The translations under genes and the position numbers were made by a program. The notes beneath the pieces are model-generated. The model was not told where the DNA came from. It worked only from the letters and a program-made list of their open reading frames with translations, and ran no database searches. DNA of 64,000 bases from Chloroflexota bacterium (GTDB taxonomy: Bacteria > Chloroflexota > Anaerolineae > Aggregatilineales > J027). Positions 8,130 through 17,116 of this stretch are shown here, in pieces; position 1 is the stretch's first letter; the number at the start of each line of letters is the position of its first letter. The stretch spans positions 62,001 through 126,000 of the forward strand of contig QMIT01000009.1 in assembly GCA_024434115.1 (NCBI GenBank). The letters run 5' to 3'.

Positions 8130-9227
8130 ATGCAAGCACAAACAATTAACGTAGAGGGGCTGTCCATGAATGACCCTCACAATATGCTGGAACTCCGCGA
8201 TTTGAAGAAGCACTTTCCTATCAATAAAGGTCTCTTTGGACAAACAACCGGGCATGTAAAAGCGGTTGATGGGGTCTCGCTGGAAATTCGTAATGGCGAA
8301 ACCTTTGGACTGGTGGGTGAAAGTGGCTGCGGTAAATCAACTATTGGACGCTGTATTGTCCGTGCATATAACATTACACAGGGACAAATGCTCTATCAGC
8401 AGAAATCGGGTAATGTTGTTGATCTTGCCCACACAGCCTCTAATCAATTGCGAAGTCTACGACATGAAATTCGGATGATCTTCCAAGACCCGTATTCATC
8501 ACTTAACCCGCGCATGACCGTCTTTGAAAATATTAGTGAGGCGCTCAAAATTAGTGGTACACCCCGCAGCGAAATGCAGGAACGGGTGGCTGTGATCTTG
8601 CGACGTGTAGGCTTACGTCAAGAATATATGTCACGCTATCCCCATGCCTTTAGCGGTGGCGAACGGCAGCGTATTGGTATTGCACGTTCCCTGATTACTG
8701 AACCGCGTCTGATTATTGCTGATGAGGCCGTATCCGCGCTGGATGTATCGGTGCGTGCTCAGATACTCAACCTCCTTAAAGAGTTACAGGATGAATTTCA
8801 ACTCACCTATCTTTTTATCTCGCACGACTTAAGTGTTATCCGGCATATTTGTGACCGTATAGCGGTGATGTATGTTGGAAAACTGGTCGAAACGGCCACT
8901 GGCGACGATTTATTCCGTCAGCCAAAACATCCCTATACCGAAGCGTTGCTTTCGGCTGTACCTATCACCGATCCTTTGGATAGAGGCAAACGTGTTCGCA
9001 TTCGCTTAACAGGCGAAGTGGCGGACCCCTCCAATCCACCAAAGGGGTGCTACTTCCATCCACGATGTGGCTATGCTCAGGAGAGATGTTCCACCGAAGA
9101 ACCGGAGGCACGGCACGCAGGACAGGACAAAGGTATAGTGAAATGCCATTTTTCAGAGGAACTCCATTTACAAGGCGTTATCGTGGATGATGATCGCTCG
9201 GCATTAATGGCAGAAAGCGCACGTTAG
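8130..9227 (+). CDS. OppF/DppF-type ABC ATPase
   Basis: This second ATPase has Walker A GESGCGKS, Q-loop MIFQDPYSSLNPRM, signature FSGGERQR, Walker B LIIADEAVSALD and the C-terminal cysteine extension GCYFHPRCGYAQERC. Note Ala after the Walker B Glu, in place of the usual Pro (DEAVSALD). The ATG at 8130 starts one base after the upstream stop codon, implying translational coupling. An alternative ATG at 8166 has a better ribosome site (GAGGGG) and would give a conventional N-terminus; the choice is open. It is the last gene of the importer unit before a repeat and a terminator. Confidence 0.9.
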   Translation: MQAQTINVEGLSMNDPHNMLELRDLKKHFPINKGLFGQTTGHVKAVDGVSLEIRNGETFGLVGESGCGKSTIGRCIVRAYNITQGQMLYQQKSGNVVDLAHTASNQLRSLRHEIRMIFQDPYSSLNPRMTVFENISEALKISGTPRSEMQERVAVILRRVGLRQEYMSRYPHAFSGGERQRIGIARSLITEPRLIIADEAVSALDVSVRAQILNLLKELQDEFQLTYLFISHDLSVIRHICDRIAVMYVGKLVETATGDDLFRQPKHPYTEALLSAVPITDPLDRGKRVRIRLTGEVADPSNPPKGCYFHPRCGYAQERCSTEEPEARHAGQDKGIVKCHFSEELHLQGVIVDDDRSALMAESAR

Positions 9228-9342
9228 GGAGCCTCAGCCTTTAAATCAGCCTGTTGAAAAAAAGGTCAATCTTGGATTGGTGGGTAAAATGGCCGACTAA
9301 TAAGAAAGGTCTTGCCATATGATACCAGATTCGGGTAAAGAC

Positions 9343-9410
9343 CACCCCCATCCCCAACCCTTCCCCAAACACAGGGAAGGGTTTCAATACAGGGGTATTC
9401 CCTCTCCCTA
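9343..9410. repeat. C-rich palindromic REP-like unit
   Basis: After the C-rich run CACCCCCATCC, the arms AACCCTTCCC (9356-9365) and GGGAAGGGTT (9374-9383) form a perfect 10-bp stem with loop CAAACACA, followed by a further C/T-rich part. This resembles dispersed palindromic repeats common between genes in Chloroflexota and cyanobacteria. Its copy number cannot be judged from one window. Confidence 0.5.
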
Positions 9411-9429
9411 TGCTTGTGGAGTGGTTAAG

Positions 9430-9470
9430 AAGGGCCTTCATCATCCGAATTCCGTATGAGAGGCCCTTTT
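9430..9470 (+). terminator. Probable terminator after the ABC importer
   Basis: AAGGGCCT (9430-9437) pairs with AGGCCCTT (9461-9468), followed by two more T. The loop is long (23 nt) but contains a further TCAT/ATGA pairing. Confidence 0.5.
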
Positions 9471-9508
9471 GAATTAAACCTTCTATTGTTTAAGGAACGA
9501 TCCTAAAG

Positions 9509-11047
9509 ATGACAAAAACAGAGATCACGATTGACCGCAACCAATCAGGCGAACCCCTTAACCCCTATTGGAAGGTGTGCGTCGGTGGCGGACGGGTTGC
9601 AGAAGCCCTACGCGCAGACTTCCAAAAACATCTGGAACTTATCCAGCGCGAGATACCCTTCGACTACATGCGAATGCACGGTCTATTCCACGAGGATATG
9701 ATGGTCTATCGAGAAGAAGACGGACAGCCCATTGTGAACTGGCAATACGTTGATCTCGTATACGACCACTGGCTCTCGATCAAGATTCGCCCATTTGTCG
9801 AACTTGGGTTTATGCCATATGACCTTGCAAGCGGGGAGGAGACGGTTTTCTGGTGGAAAGGCAACATTACCCCGCCCAATAATTGGGAGCGCTGGGAATG
9901 GTTTATTCAACAATTTATCCGGCACATTATCGAACGCTATGGTCAGGATGAAGTACGACGCTGGTATTTTGAAGTCTGGAACGAGCCGGACTTGTTTTTC
10001 TTCTGGAAAGATGCGGATTATGATGCTTATTTGGAGTTGTATAAACGGACCGTCCGTGCCATTAAGCAGATTGATGCATCCCTCAAAGTAGGCGGCCCTG
10101 CAACGGCGTCGGCATCGGCTGGCCCCGGTATAGCATCATGGGGCAATAAGTTCCTAAGTGCGTGCCGTGAAGAAAATATACCAATTGATTTCTTCTCAAC
10201 ACATCCCTATCCCACCAATCACCCATTTGATGCCGACGGTAAGGGCTATATGACGTGGGATGGGCCAGAGCGCCTCGTGGTTGACCTGACGGGTTATGAA
10301 AAAACGCTTGAAGAAAACGGTTACTCACATCTTGAAAAGCATTATACCGAATGGAGCAGTAGCCCAAGCCCGCGTGACCCCACTCACGATACGGCGTTCC
10401 TTGCCCCATTTATCGTACAGAACAATCTAGCTGGACATGGTCATGCCGATTCCCTATCCTTCTGGGTTATCAGCGACATTTTTGAAGAAACACGTGCCGG
10501 GGATGTACCGTTTCATGGCGGCTTCGGTTTGATTAATACACAGGGCCTAAAAAAACCTTCCTATCATGGCTATTGGTTTCTTTCCCGATTGGGAGATGAG
10601 ATACTCGATATGGGCGATTCGTTCGTTGTGACACGCCATACAAGCGGGAAAATCTCGGCTCTGGTATGGAATTATTGTCATTACACCAACGAGGCAGCAA
10701 GTGATCACCGTTTTGTCGAACAGGCTACTGGCACACGCCGACTTTACGATATGTTTGTACAAAAAGCGGCGAAAGAATTTACCTTGAATTTGCCGGGATT
10801 TGAGCGAAAAGTCCGGGTTCAGACTACCCGTTTTGACCGTGAACATGGTAGCGTGCTGGATGCTTGGTTTGATATGGGGTCACCGGAGCAGATTCTGCGT
10901 GAAGACCTTGACATACTCCGGCAAAAGATGGAACTGAAAATGAGTGTCGAATATCTTTCATCTACTCCAAATTTGTTGACCTTGAATTTAACAGTGCAAC
11001 CGCATGGGGTAACGCTCGTAGATATTTCAGAGAGCGCTTTCGCCTAA
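9509..11047 (+). CDS. xynB: GH39 family beta-xylosidase
   Basis: This 512-residue intracellular (no signal peptide) TIM-barrel glycosidase matches GH39. The acid/base Glu159 lies in FEVWNEPDL and the nucleophile Glu281 in HYTEWSSSPSPRD, about 120 residues apart as expected for clan GH-A. FFSTHPYP and LSFWVISDIFEE are further family stretches, and the C-terminal 150 residues are the accessory beta-sandwich. It should release xylose from the non-reducing end of xylo-oligosaccharides brought in by the upstream importer and partly trimmed by the GH43 enzyme. It is probably separately terminated from the importer, so may have its own promoter, but no further LacI-type operator was seen before it. 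Confidence 0.9.
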   Translation: MTKTEITIDRNQSGEPLNPYWKVCVGGGRVAEALRADFQKHLELIQREIPFDYMRMHGLFHEDMMVYREEDGQPIVNWQYVDLVYDHWLSIKIRPFVELGFMPYDLASGEETVFWWKGNITPPNNWERWEWFIQQFIRHIIERYGQDEVRRWYFEVWNEPDLFFFWKDADYDAYLELYKRTVRAIKQIDASLKVGGPATASASAGPGIASWGNKFLSACREENIPIDFFSTHPYPTNHPFDADGKGYMTWDGPERLVVDLTGYEKTLEENGYSHLEKHYTEWSSSPSPRDPTHDTAFLAPFIVQNNLAGHGHADSLSFWVISDIFEETRAGDVPFHGGFGLINTQGLKKPSYHGYWFLSRLGDEILDMGDSFVVTRHTSGKISALVWNYCHYTNEAASDHRFVEQATGTRRLYDMFVQKAAKEFTLNLPGFERKVRVQTTRFDREHGSVLDAWFDMGSPEQILREDLDILRQKMELKMSVEYLSSTPNLLTLNLTVQPHGVTLVDISESAFA

Positions 11048-11217
11048 AGATGATTTTACAGCGCATTTCAAGTAATCAAGTCCGGCCTGAGTACAGAAGC
11101 CAATGGCATCATAAAGGGAGACTGGGTCAAAGGGAGAACTGCGCAATACTCAACTGAAAAGGCTCGGCTTTAGGACGAAGCGGACGGAAAAGGGCCAAAC
11201 AAGTATTTAGCTATCGC

Positions 11218-11490
11218 TCATCCTGAGTACACTACGGCCCGCCAACAACCGATCACAGAAGTGCTGGTAACGTGCCAGTTGTCGTTACAGATTCGTGCGA
11301 TCCGGAATCCCCCAAACAAGCCATCATAATCCTGTTTCAGCCAGCGATAGAAGGCTCGAAAGTGTTCCCCTTTGACCACGAATAGAATCCCAATCGTCAC
11401 CACCTAGCTCGGAGACAACGTGGCTTGCGGCACTTTCACTAAATCATCGACAGAGCAAACAATGTGCAGGATAATATCTTCAGTGGTCAT
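11218..11490 (-). pseudogene. Broken DDE transposase N-terminus
   Basis: Reading from an ATG at 11490, MTTEDIILHIVCSVDDL and, after an in-frame TAG (about 11405), VVTIGILFVVKGEHFRAFYRWLKQDYDGLFGG match the N-terminal part of a common DDE transposase type (LVTIGLLFALKG..RAFYRWL). A frameshift follows: another frame continues with HFCDRLLAGRSVL. The catalytic domain is missing, so the gene is dead. The exact IS family is uncertain. Confidence 0.6.
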
Positions 11491-11546
11491 GTTGTTACCT
11501 CACTTTGTCTTGAACACCTCTAGTGTGGCACATTTTCATGACCCCT

Positions 11547-11976
11547 TCAACTCGCACCATTGGTTACTAGATGAACTTGCAACCGCAGTTCGTCAAGTGG
11601 GTCTTTTTTCAGTAGGGAACGCATTAGGGTAGGGCTCCGCCGACGCCAATGGTGTTGCGGGACTGCGCCTTCAGTTGTTGATCTCATCTGTAAGATTGCC
11701 CTTGAGCAACGATATCGTGTTCCATTGTCCCCACTCGACTTTATCCAGTGTGGTTGAGATGACGTATTTGGGCGTCTTGTTGATGAGGCTGGCAAACGGC
11801 TCATCCGTCGCTGTGGGCTGGTAGGGTGCCCATTCTCGGTAGGTCACCCGCCCCATGAGCGAAGCATCCTGTTCCTTAAGCTGCGATGTCAGCATCGAAC
11901 ACATCAGACTGCAATTGATTAGGCCATTCCGTCACGCCGTCCAGTGAGATAAACAAACTTGGACTACTTTTCGCAT
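11547..11976 (-). pseudogene. Frameshifted dihydrofolate reductase/RibD-C family gene
   Basis: Pieces in different frames line up with one small DHFR-family protein: a start MRKVVQ at 11976, then LFISLDGVTEWPNQLQSDVF, then SLMGRVTYREWAPYQP and TPKYVISTTLDKVEWGQW with LLKGNLTDEI, then NTIGVGG, then PTLMRSLLKKDPLDELRLQV. At least three shifts are needed. The functional family members are about 190-residue reductases often found beside regulators or mobile DNA; this copy cannot make one. Confidence 0.75.
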
Positions 11977-12051
11977 CTGATTCTGGCTTATGGTGTGCAA
12001 CGGAGCACAAACCCCCCGGAAGGAAACAAGGGCTGATAGTCAGTCGCATAA

Positions 12052-12704
12052 GCGATTTTCGACCCGTATACGGCGTGTTGAGCAATTCCACCGCATGTTG
12101 CAGCCGTGCCTGATCCAGCGATCATACCGTGCTGTCGTTTGGATACTGGCATGGCCCGCCAAATCCTTGACCATCACAATACCGCCCCGACATCCAATAA
12201 ATCCCCCACAATCGTCCGTCGGAAATCGTGGGGAGAAATCGGGGATTTTGGCTTCTGGCGCCCGCTTGCTGCAAATCTTGAAAATCGCCTGCCGCGTGAT
12301 GGCTTGCTCGATGATTCTGCTGGTTCGTTGACGGCAAAGAACAGCGGCCCGGAACCGTTCCCGCGTACCACCAGCCAATCCAGCAATGCTTGTAAGCTGC
12401 CTCCCGTAATCGGCACAAGACGTTCTTTGTTGCCCTTGCCCCGCACGGTCAGGCGTTTCATCGTCGGGTCAAAATCGGCGAGGATGAGTTCGGCTCATTC
12501 TGTTACCCTGTATTGTGCCGTGAAAGAGATTTGTTTTTCAGCCGCAAAGTGAAGGGGTCCCAGAATGTAGCCTTTGAGTCGCATTTGTTCAATACAACGG
12601 ACCGGGGCACTGAATTCTTGAACTTTAAATTTCCCAGTATGTTTAACCGCGAATTCTAATGCCTTAGTCACTTCATACTTATGTTTCAAGGCCACCCTCG
12701 CCAC
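12052..12704 (-). pseudogene. Broken tyrosine recombinase (integrase)
   Basis: A catalytic-domain fragment is clear: AELILADFDPTMKRLTVRGKGNKERLVPI, then ISPHDFRRTIVGDLLDVGA (HxxR box). In a shifted frame follow IVMVKDLAGHASIQTTARYDR (second His and the Tyr nucleophile) and, after another shift, VELLNTPYTGR. A TGA at 12495-12497 interrupts the same frame upstream. The part from 12498 to 12704 (MARVALKHKYEV...) is open but does not look like a recombinase core-binding domain, so the 5' limit is unsure. Confidence 0.7.
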
Positions 12705-12734
12705 AGGGATGGCCTACTCTATCCAAAACCTATA

Positions 12735-14201
12735 TCACTGTGGACATCCGTTCGTAGGGCTGCTCGTCGTAATTAGGACATCGGCAATCGGGCGATTAGC
12801 ATAAGCCTTATTGTTGACACCCGCATTGGCACAGTCCCGCCAATTAAAATTCGGGTCAGCCGCCGCTGCCAGTGCAACCATGACGCTAACAGCAGGGGCC
12901 GCAAATGAGGTACCAGCTATGTACTCGCCATTATCCAAATACCAGAGCGCCGGGGCCATCACTTCACCATTATTGGAAGGCGTCCATTGGAGGGTTGGTT
13001 CATTGGCGGTACTGCCACTGACACTGATTACCATGTCCCAACTGCCGGGGGCCAGCGAGGGGGCATAGCCCGGCATAGATCGGCCCAAGTTGCCTGCCGC
13101 TGCAACCGGTATGATAGGTGTTGAAGAAGTTTGCAGTAGATGATAAAGGGGCGTTAAATCAAAGTGATTCGGTGGAAGACCCGTCAAATAACCTAACACA
13201 TAGGCCGCCATCAACTGAATATTCTGATCCCATTGAGCCAATGTTAGGCCAGTTTGCCCACTCAAGGAAAGTTCTGTGAGGGCAAGGGTCAGCGAGTATC
13301 CACGAATAGCCTTAAAAAGGGCCAGCGCCGGAACTTGTGGCGAGGGAGTCACGGGTGTGCCCGCACGTTCAACACATAGGGTTAAGCTGTCCTCGGCGAT
13401 CATAGATGCCAAAACATTCGTCCATAGATCAACGCGATTATAGTCATCACAGGTGGTGTCGAACCCAGTGATGACGTCGCTCACTTCCAAACCTGCGTTT
13501 TCCAGCACGCCACTATCCTCCACACTAAGTACCTCCCAGTTGGGGGCGGCTTCTGCAATAAAGTCGCTGGCAAAATGGGTGGGCAAAAACTCGTCACGGA
13601 TATGGAGCGAAAATGGTTCAATCTGACAGGGTAGAACGGCGAAACTCATATTGAGTACCACTTTGTCGTAACTTGGATTTTCTGTAATTTTTGTCTGTAT
13701 GGCGCTTTCGATATTGGTTAAGTCGTATCCGGGAATGTTAACTGTGTCAATTTTGAAATCCGCCGTTGTGTACTCGTCTCCTTCTTCTTGAGGTGGTTGG
13801 CTTGGAACTAGCTGCTCATAAACCTGTTGCACTATATCAAGGACTGCTTGACCGTGTGTTAGTCCATTCTTGCTCGACTTGGCCGGATTGTTGAAATCGT
13901 CCACCACCAAAATCAAAACGCGGGCATCGCCTGTGGTGACTTCATCTGGTATCCAATGCCCAAAGTCCCCAAGTGTTACAACGCCTTCAGGTACGACGAA
14001 ATTGGGATCGCTGGTAATGCCTGAGCCACTTCCCGGATAGACCCACTCTTGCCCGGTAGTTTGGAAGTCATTGAGGGCACATACATCAGGCGGGACATCA
14101 TCTTGGGCATTTATAGGTTCTGGATAATGAAGCGATGGCGTGACCACCAGAAGTGCTAGGCACATGACTATAAACATATGAAGTTTCTTACGACGTTTCA
14201 T
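12735..14201 (-). CDS. Secreted subtilisin-like (S8) protease with inserted PDZ-like domain
   Basis: The 488-residue protein starts at the ATG preceded by AAGGAG, with a signal peptide ending near INAQ (residue 33). The S8 triad is present in order: Asp101 or Asp102 (LILVVDDFNN), His116 (GLTHGQAV) and Ser432 (AGTSFAAPAV), plus oxyanion Asn371 (AAAGN). Between His and Asn the domain is split by about 60 residues (222-283) with PDZ features: VLSVEDSGVLENAGLEVSDV, then ITGFD, and LTLCVERAG near the end. Such an insertion is unusual and could bind substrate C-termini or regulate activity. The gene lies 19 bases behind the STAND regulator gene on the same strand, so the two are probably one operon; a regulatory protease role is inferred. 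Confidence 0.85.
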   Translation of the reverse strand: MKRRKKLHMFIVMCLALLVVTPSLHYPEPINAQDDVPPDVCALNDFQTTGQEWVYPGSGSGITSDPNFVVPEGVVTLGDFGHWIPDEVTTGDARVLILVVDDFNNPAKSSKNGLTHGQAVLDIVQQVYEQLVPSQPPQEEGDEYTTADFKIDTVNIPGYDLTNIESAIQTKITENPSYDKVVLNMSFAVLPCQIEPFSLHIRDEFLPTHFASDFIAEAAPNWEVLSVEDSGVLENAGLEVSDVITGFDTTCDDYNRVDLWTNVLASMIAEDSLTLCVERAGTPVTPSPQVPALALFKAIRGYSLTLALTELSLSGQTGLTLAQWDQNIQLMAAYVLGYLTGLPPNHFDLTPLYHLLQTSSTPIIPVAAAGNLGRSMPGYAPSLAPGSWDMVISVSGSTANEPTLQWTPSNNGEVMAPALWYLDNGEYIAGTSFAAPAVSVMVALAAAADPNFNWRDCANAGVNNKAYANRPIADVLITTSSPTNGCPQ

Positions 14202-14220
14202 AATAAGCTCCTTAGGGTGT

Positions 14221-16968
14221 CTAATTGGATTTCTTGTTTGAATCGGGGGGGAGTGTATAATTATTTTTCCGCATAAATCTAAGTAGTCGTTCGATACGGC
14301 TTGTGGCGCCGCTGGCTTTCCAAAGTGTATACGCTTGCTCGAAATGGTATTGAGCCTTATCCCGCGCACCAACGGCATCGTAGTCTTCACCCAGCGACAT
14401 CAAGGCGTCTGCCATCCAGTGCTTATTGTCAAGTTCATGAGCCAAACGATAGGCGTCTTGGTCTGAGACCAGCGCTAACTCCAACCAGCCAAGTATACGT
14501 TCACAATTGCCACGATTAATCAAAGCCATGAAATGGACTTCATGCAGGTTAAGCTGGGTAGCGATTTCTACTGCCTCATCAGAACAACGACGGCTATTCT
14601 CATAATTCGGTGGGGTTTTCCGACCTTCATAAAAGCTGCGGTGACTTAATACATAGGCACGTCTGTTGTCATCGTTGTGGTCGCGTGCTAGGGCATAGGC
14701 TTCTTCATAATAATGTTCGGGGTCGCTACCCTGTTGAAATTCGGTGGTGCCGATCAGAGTCAACAGGGTGATAATACGATTCGAGTTTCCCATCAATCGG
14801 GCAAATTCTAAGGATTCATGATAAGCCTCCAAGCCTTGAGCAAGGTTTCCCAAATAGATCGCATAAGCATCGCCATATTTGCCTAGTAGATAGTGGGCGG
14901 GTTCGATCCATTGTTCGGCTTTGGCGGCCTCAATTGCGAGACGCATGAGGTACAGTACACTCGCACTGTAGCCACGTGACGCAAAATAACCCGACTCGCC
15001 AGAATCCACCGCCAGCAGTCGCATGATTTCGACCAACTCCTCCCACAGGTGGGTCTCATAGGCGGCATAGGCGGCCCCCAACAGATTTCCCAGTTCAGCA
15101 TCGAGCGCCGTCAAGGTTTTGGTATGTCGGGCAGCACATTCTCGGCAAGCAGCAATGACTGTAGTTTGTGAAAGGCGGCTGTTGGCACGGGCATAGCTGT
15201 AGGCCAAATCGTGGACACGATAGATCGTCAGATCGGGACTTGCGGGACCAAGTCGCTCCACTAGGCCACGCCGCTGAAGCTCAGAACAGAGAGCCTCGAT
15301 ACCGTCTCGGTTTTTGTTCAGGCAAAGCGCCAGTAGGTCGGACGTTGCAGTCGTCGTGAACAAGGCACCAAAGGCCAGAAAAACATCACGTGCCGAAGGA
15401 TCCAGTGACGCGATGCTGGCATCCATCAATTCTTTGATACTCTCACGCCCCTCATTGGCAAACCAAGCTGGCATGGTCATCAGGTGGAGCGATTTGCCAA
15501 ACCGATTCAGCAACTCAGCGGGGGTCAAGTCATCCACAAGCAAGGTCTTGCCCGCGATTTCCAGCGCAAAGGGATGAAATCCCAAGCGGCGGCAAAGCTT
15601 CTGGGCGTCGTCATCATGAGCCAGAAATGTTCGATTGGCGTGATAGTTGAGCAAAGCCATAGCATCTGGAGGGGTGAGTTCGGTCACGTTGAGGATCGGC
15701 CCAACGGGGATGCGTTGTCGGGATGTAACGAGTACTGGGACTTGTATCGGGATGGCTTGCATTATCTGTTGAAGCGTCCGCCCATCTTGAGCATCATCAA
15801 TCACGACTAACTTGATGCCCGCTTCCGCCAATAGACTCCGCATTTTTTGGAGGCGTAATTCGCTCTCCCCAACAGCAATCTCGCGGTGAGCATCAAAAGG
15901 ACGCGCCATCGCCTCCAGTAGCGCCCCGACAGGCTCATCCCGTGCCACCAGCCACAGCACAGGGGTGTGTCCTTCGGCGACCCATCTAGCAGTAGCCTCG
16001 GCAGCGAGAACGGTTTTGCCTATCCCGCTGAATCCTTGCAGCAGCACCCGTCGTTGGTTATTCAACAATTCGTGCAACTGGGCCAGCAAGTCAGTTCGTC
16101 CAAACAAAAATTCAGGACGCAGTGGCACATCATTTTCCGTGTGAATCAACAACCCCGGCACAGCAGATGCCAGTGGGGATTCTTCGGTTTTCTTTTTCTT
16201 ATCAGTAGGCCGCTGGTTACTTGGCGGCAATTCGCCCCGTCGGATGCGTTCGTACAATTCTGTTATCTCAGGCGAGGGCACAATGTCCAATTTTTTCTGC
16301 AAAATCTCGCGGCAGCTATCATATTTTTGTAGGGCAGCGGTGCGTTCACCGGAGCGCCACAGCAATTCCATTAAGCGACGATACGATTCTTCACGCAGTT
16401 GATCCATTTGGAGCAGTGCGGTGGCTCGGGCAATACCTGCTGGATAATTGCCCGTCTCTAGATAACAAACGACGACGGTATCTAGTGCATTTATCGCCCG
16501 CATCTTCCAATGCTCACGTTCGAGAGTTGCCCATATGTCAAACGCGCTGCTGTCCACAAAGAAGCCAACCAAAAAATCACCCCGATACAACTCAAGGGCC
16601 GACTCAAGGTGGTCAACTTCGCTGCTAGAGACCAAGCGTCGCTCGAATTCTAGGGTATCAAGCCAAATGGCACTTGCCGGATTCAGCCCAATGTCATCGT
16701 GGGTGATGTTCATAAAGGCGGGGAGTCTTTTTTTCAGGCTGACCAACGCCACACGCAAATTATCTTTGGCTTGGGAAGCACTGCTATATTCCCAAAATAT
16801 CTCGGCCAATTCATCACGGGAATACGCCTCGCGGGCATTTTGCTTTAGCGTACACGCCAAATAAACCAACAGTGCCTCGGTCTTGCGAGTTTCAAAACCC
16901 GACACGACCTGCCCATCCACTTGAAAGTTCAGCCCGCCAAGCGCACGGATTTCCAATGACGGTGTCAT
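14221..16968 (-). CDS. SARP-STAND regulator (AfsR-like: winged helix, BTAD, NB-ARC, TPR)
   Basis: The 915-residue protein begins with an OmpR-type winged helix (1-95) followed by a bacterial transcriptional activation domain (about 100-245). Then comes a STAND NTPase with P-loop GFSGIGKT (312-319), Walker B IKLVVIDDAQD and an NB-ARC-like winged-helix part. From about residue 650 it is helical TPR-like (for example ELALVSDQDAYRLAHELDNKHWMADALMSLGE). This is the AfsR/MalT-like layout of signal-gated activators: the TPRs sense, NTP drives oligomerisation, the winged helix binds direct repeats. It shares an operon with the subtilase and starts 13 bases from a five-unit 11-bp repeat array, its likely DNA target. 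The inducing signal is unknown. Confidence 0.88.
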   Translation of the reverse strand: MTPSLEIRALGGLNFQVDGQVVSGFETRKTEALLVYLACTLKQNAREAYSRDELAEIFWEYSSASQAKDNLRVALVSLKKRLPAFMNITHDDIGLNPASAIWLDTLEFERRLVSSSEVDHLESALELYRGDFLVGFFVDSSAFDIWATLEREHWKMRAINALDTVVVCYLETGNYPAGIARATALLQMDQLREESYRRLMELLWRSGERTAALQKYDSCREILQKKLDIVPSPEITELYERIRRGELPPSNQRPTDKKKKTEESPLASAVPGLLIHTENDVPLRPEFLFGRTDLLAQLHELLNNQRRVLLQGFSGIGKTVLAAEATARWVAEGHTPVLWLVARDEPVGALLEAMARPFDAHREIAVGESELRLQKMRSLLAEAGIKLVVIDDAQDGRTLQQIMQAIPIQVPVLVTSRQRIPVGPILNVTELTPPDAMALLNYHANRTFLAHDDDAQKLCRRLGFHPFALEIAGKTLLVDDLTPAELLNRFGKSLHLMTMPAWFANEGRESIKELMDASIASLDPSARDVFLAFGALFTTTATSDLLALCLNKNRDGIEALCSELQRRGLVERLGPASPDLTIYRVHDLAYSYARANSRLSQTTVIAACRECAARHTKTLTALDAELGNLLGAAYAAYETHLWEELVEIMRLLAVDSGESGYFASRGYSASVLYLMRLAIEAAKAEQWIEPAHYLLGKYGDAYAIYLGNLAQGLEAYHESLEFARLMGNSNRIITLLTLIGTTEFQQGSDPEHYYEEAYALARDHNDDNRRAYVLSHRSFYEGRKTPPNYENSRRCSDEAVEIATQLNLHEVHFMALINRGNCERILGWLELALVSDQDAYRLAHELDNKHWMADALMSLGEDYDAVGARDKAQYHFEQAYTLWKASGATSRIERLLRFMRKNNYTLPPDSNKKSN

Positions 16969-16980
16969 TGCTGCCCCCTC

Positions 16981-17035
16981 TGAACGCTCTCTGAACGTTA
17001 CTTGAACGTTACTTGAATCATCTTTGAACTATCGG
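16981..17035. promoter_or_regulatory. Five direct repeats, 11-bp period: probable SARP binding array
   Basis: TGAAC/TGAAT cores begin at 16981, 16992, 17003, 17014 and 17025, exactly 11 bp apart; units 2 and 3 are identical TGAACGTTACT. SARP/OmpR-type regulators bind direct repeats with this spacing, one face of the helix. The array lies between the divergent regulator and secreted-protein genes, and could control both. Confidence 0.75.
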
Positions 17036-17116
17036 CTAACGGCCATTTCCTAAGCTGAGGTTGAAAAGGGGTGACGCCCCTTAGAAACCGATGTCAAAAA
17101 ACCAGTGAGATGAGCC

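Noticed and set aside
11048-11217. Possible continuation of the transposase remnant to the left
   Set aside because: None of the three reverse frames gives a recognisable catalytic-domain motif.
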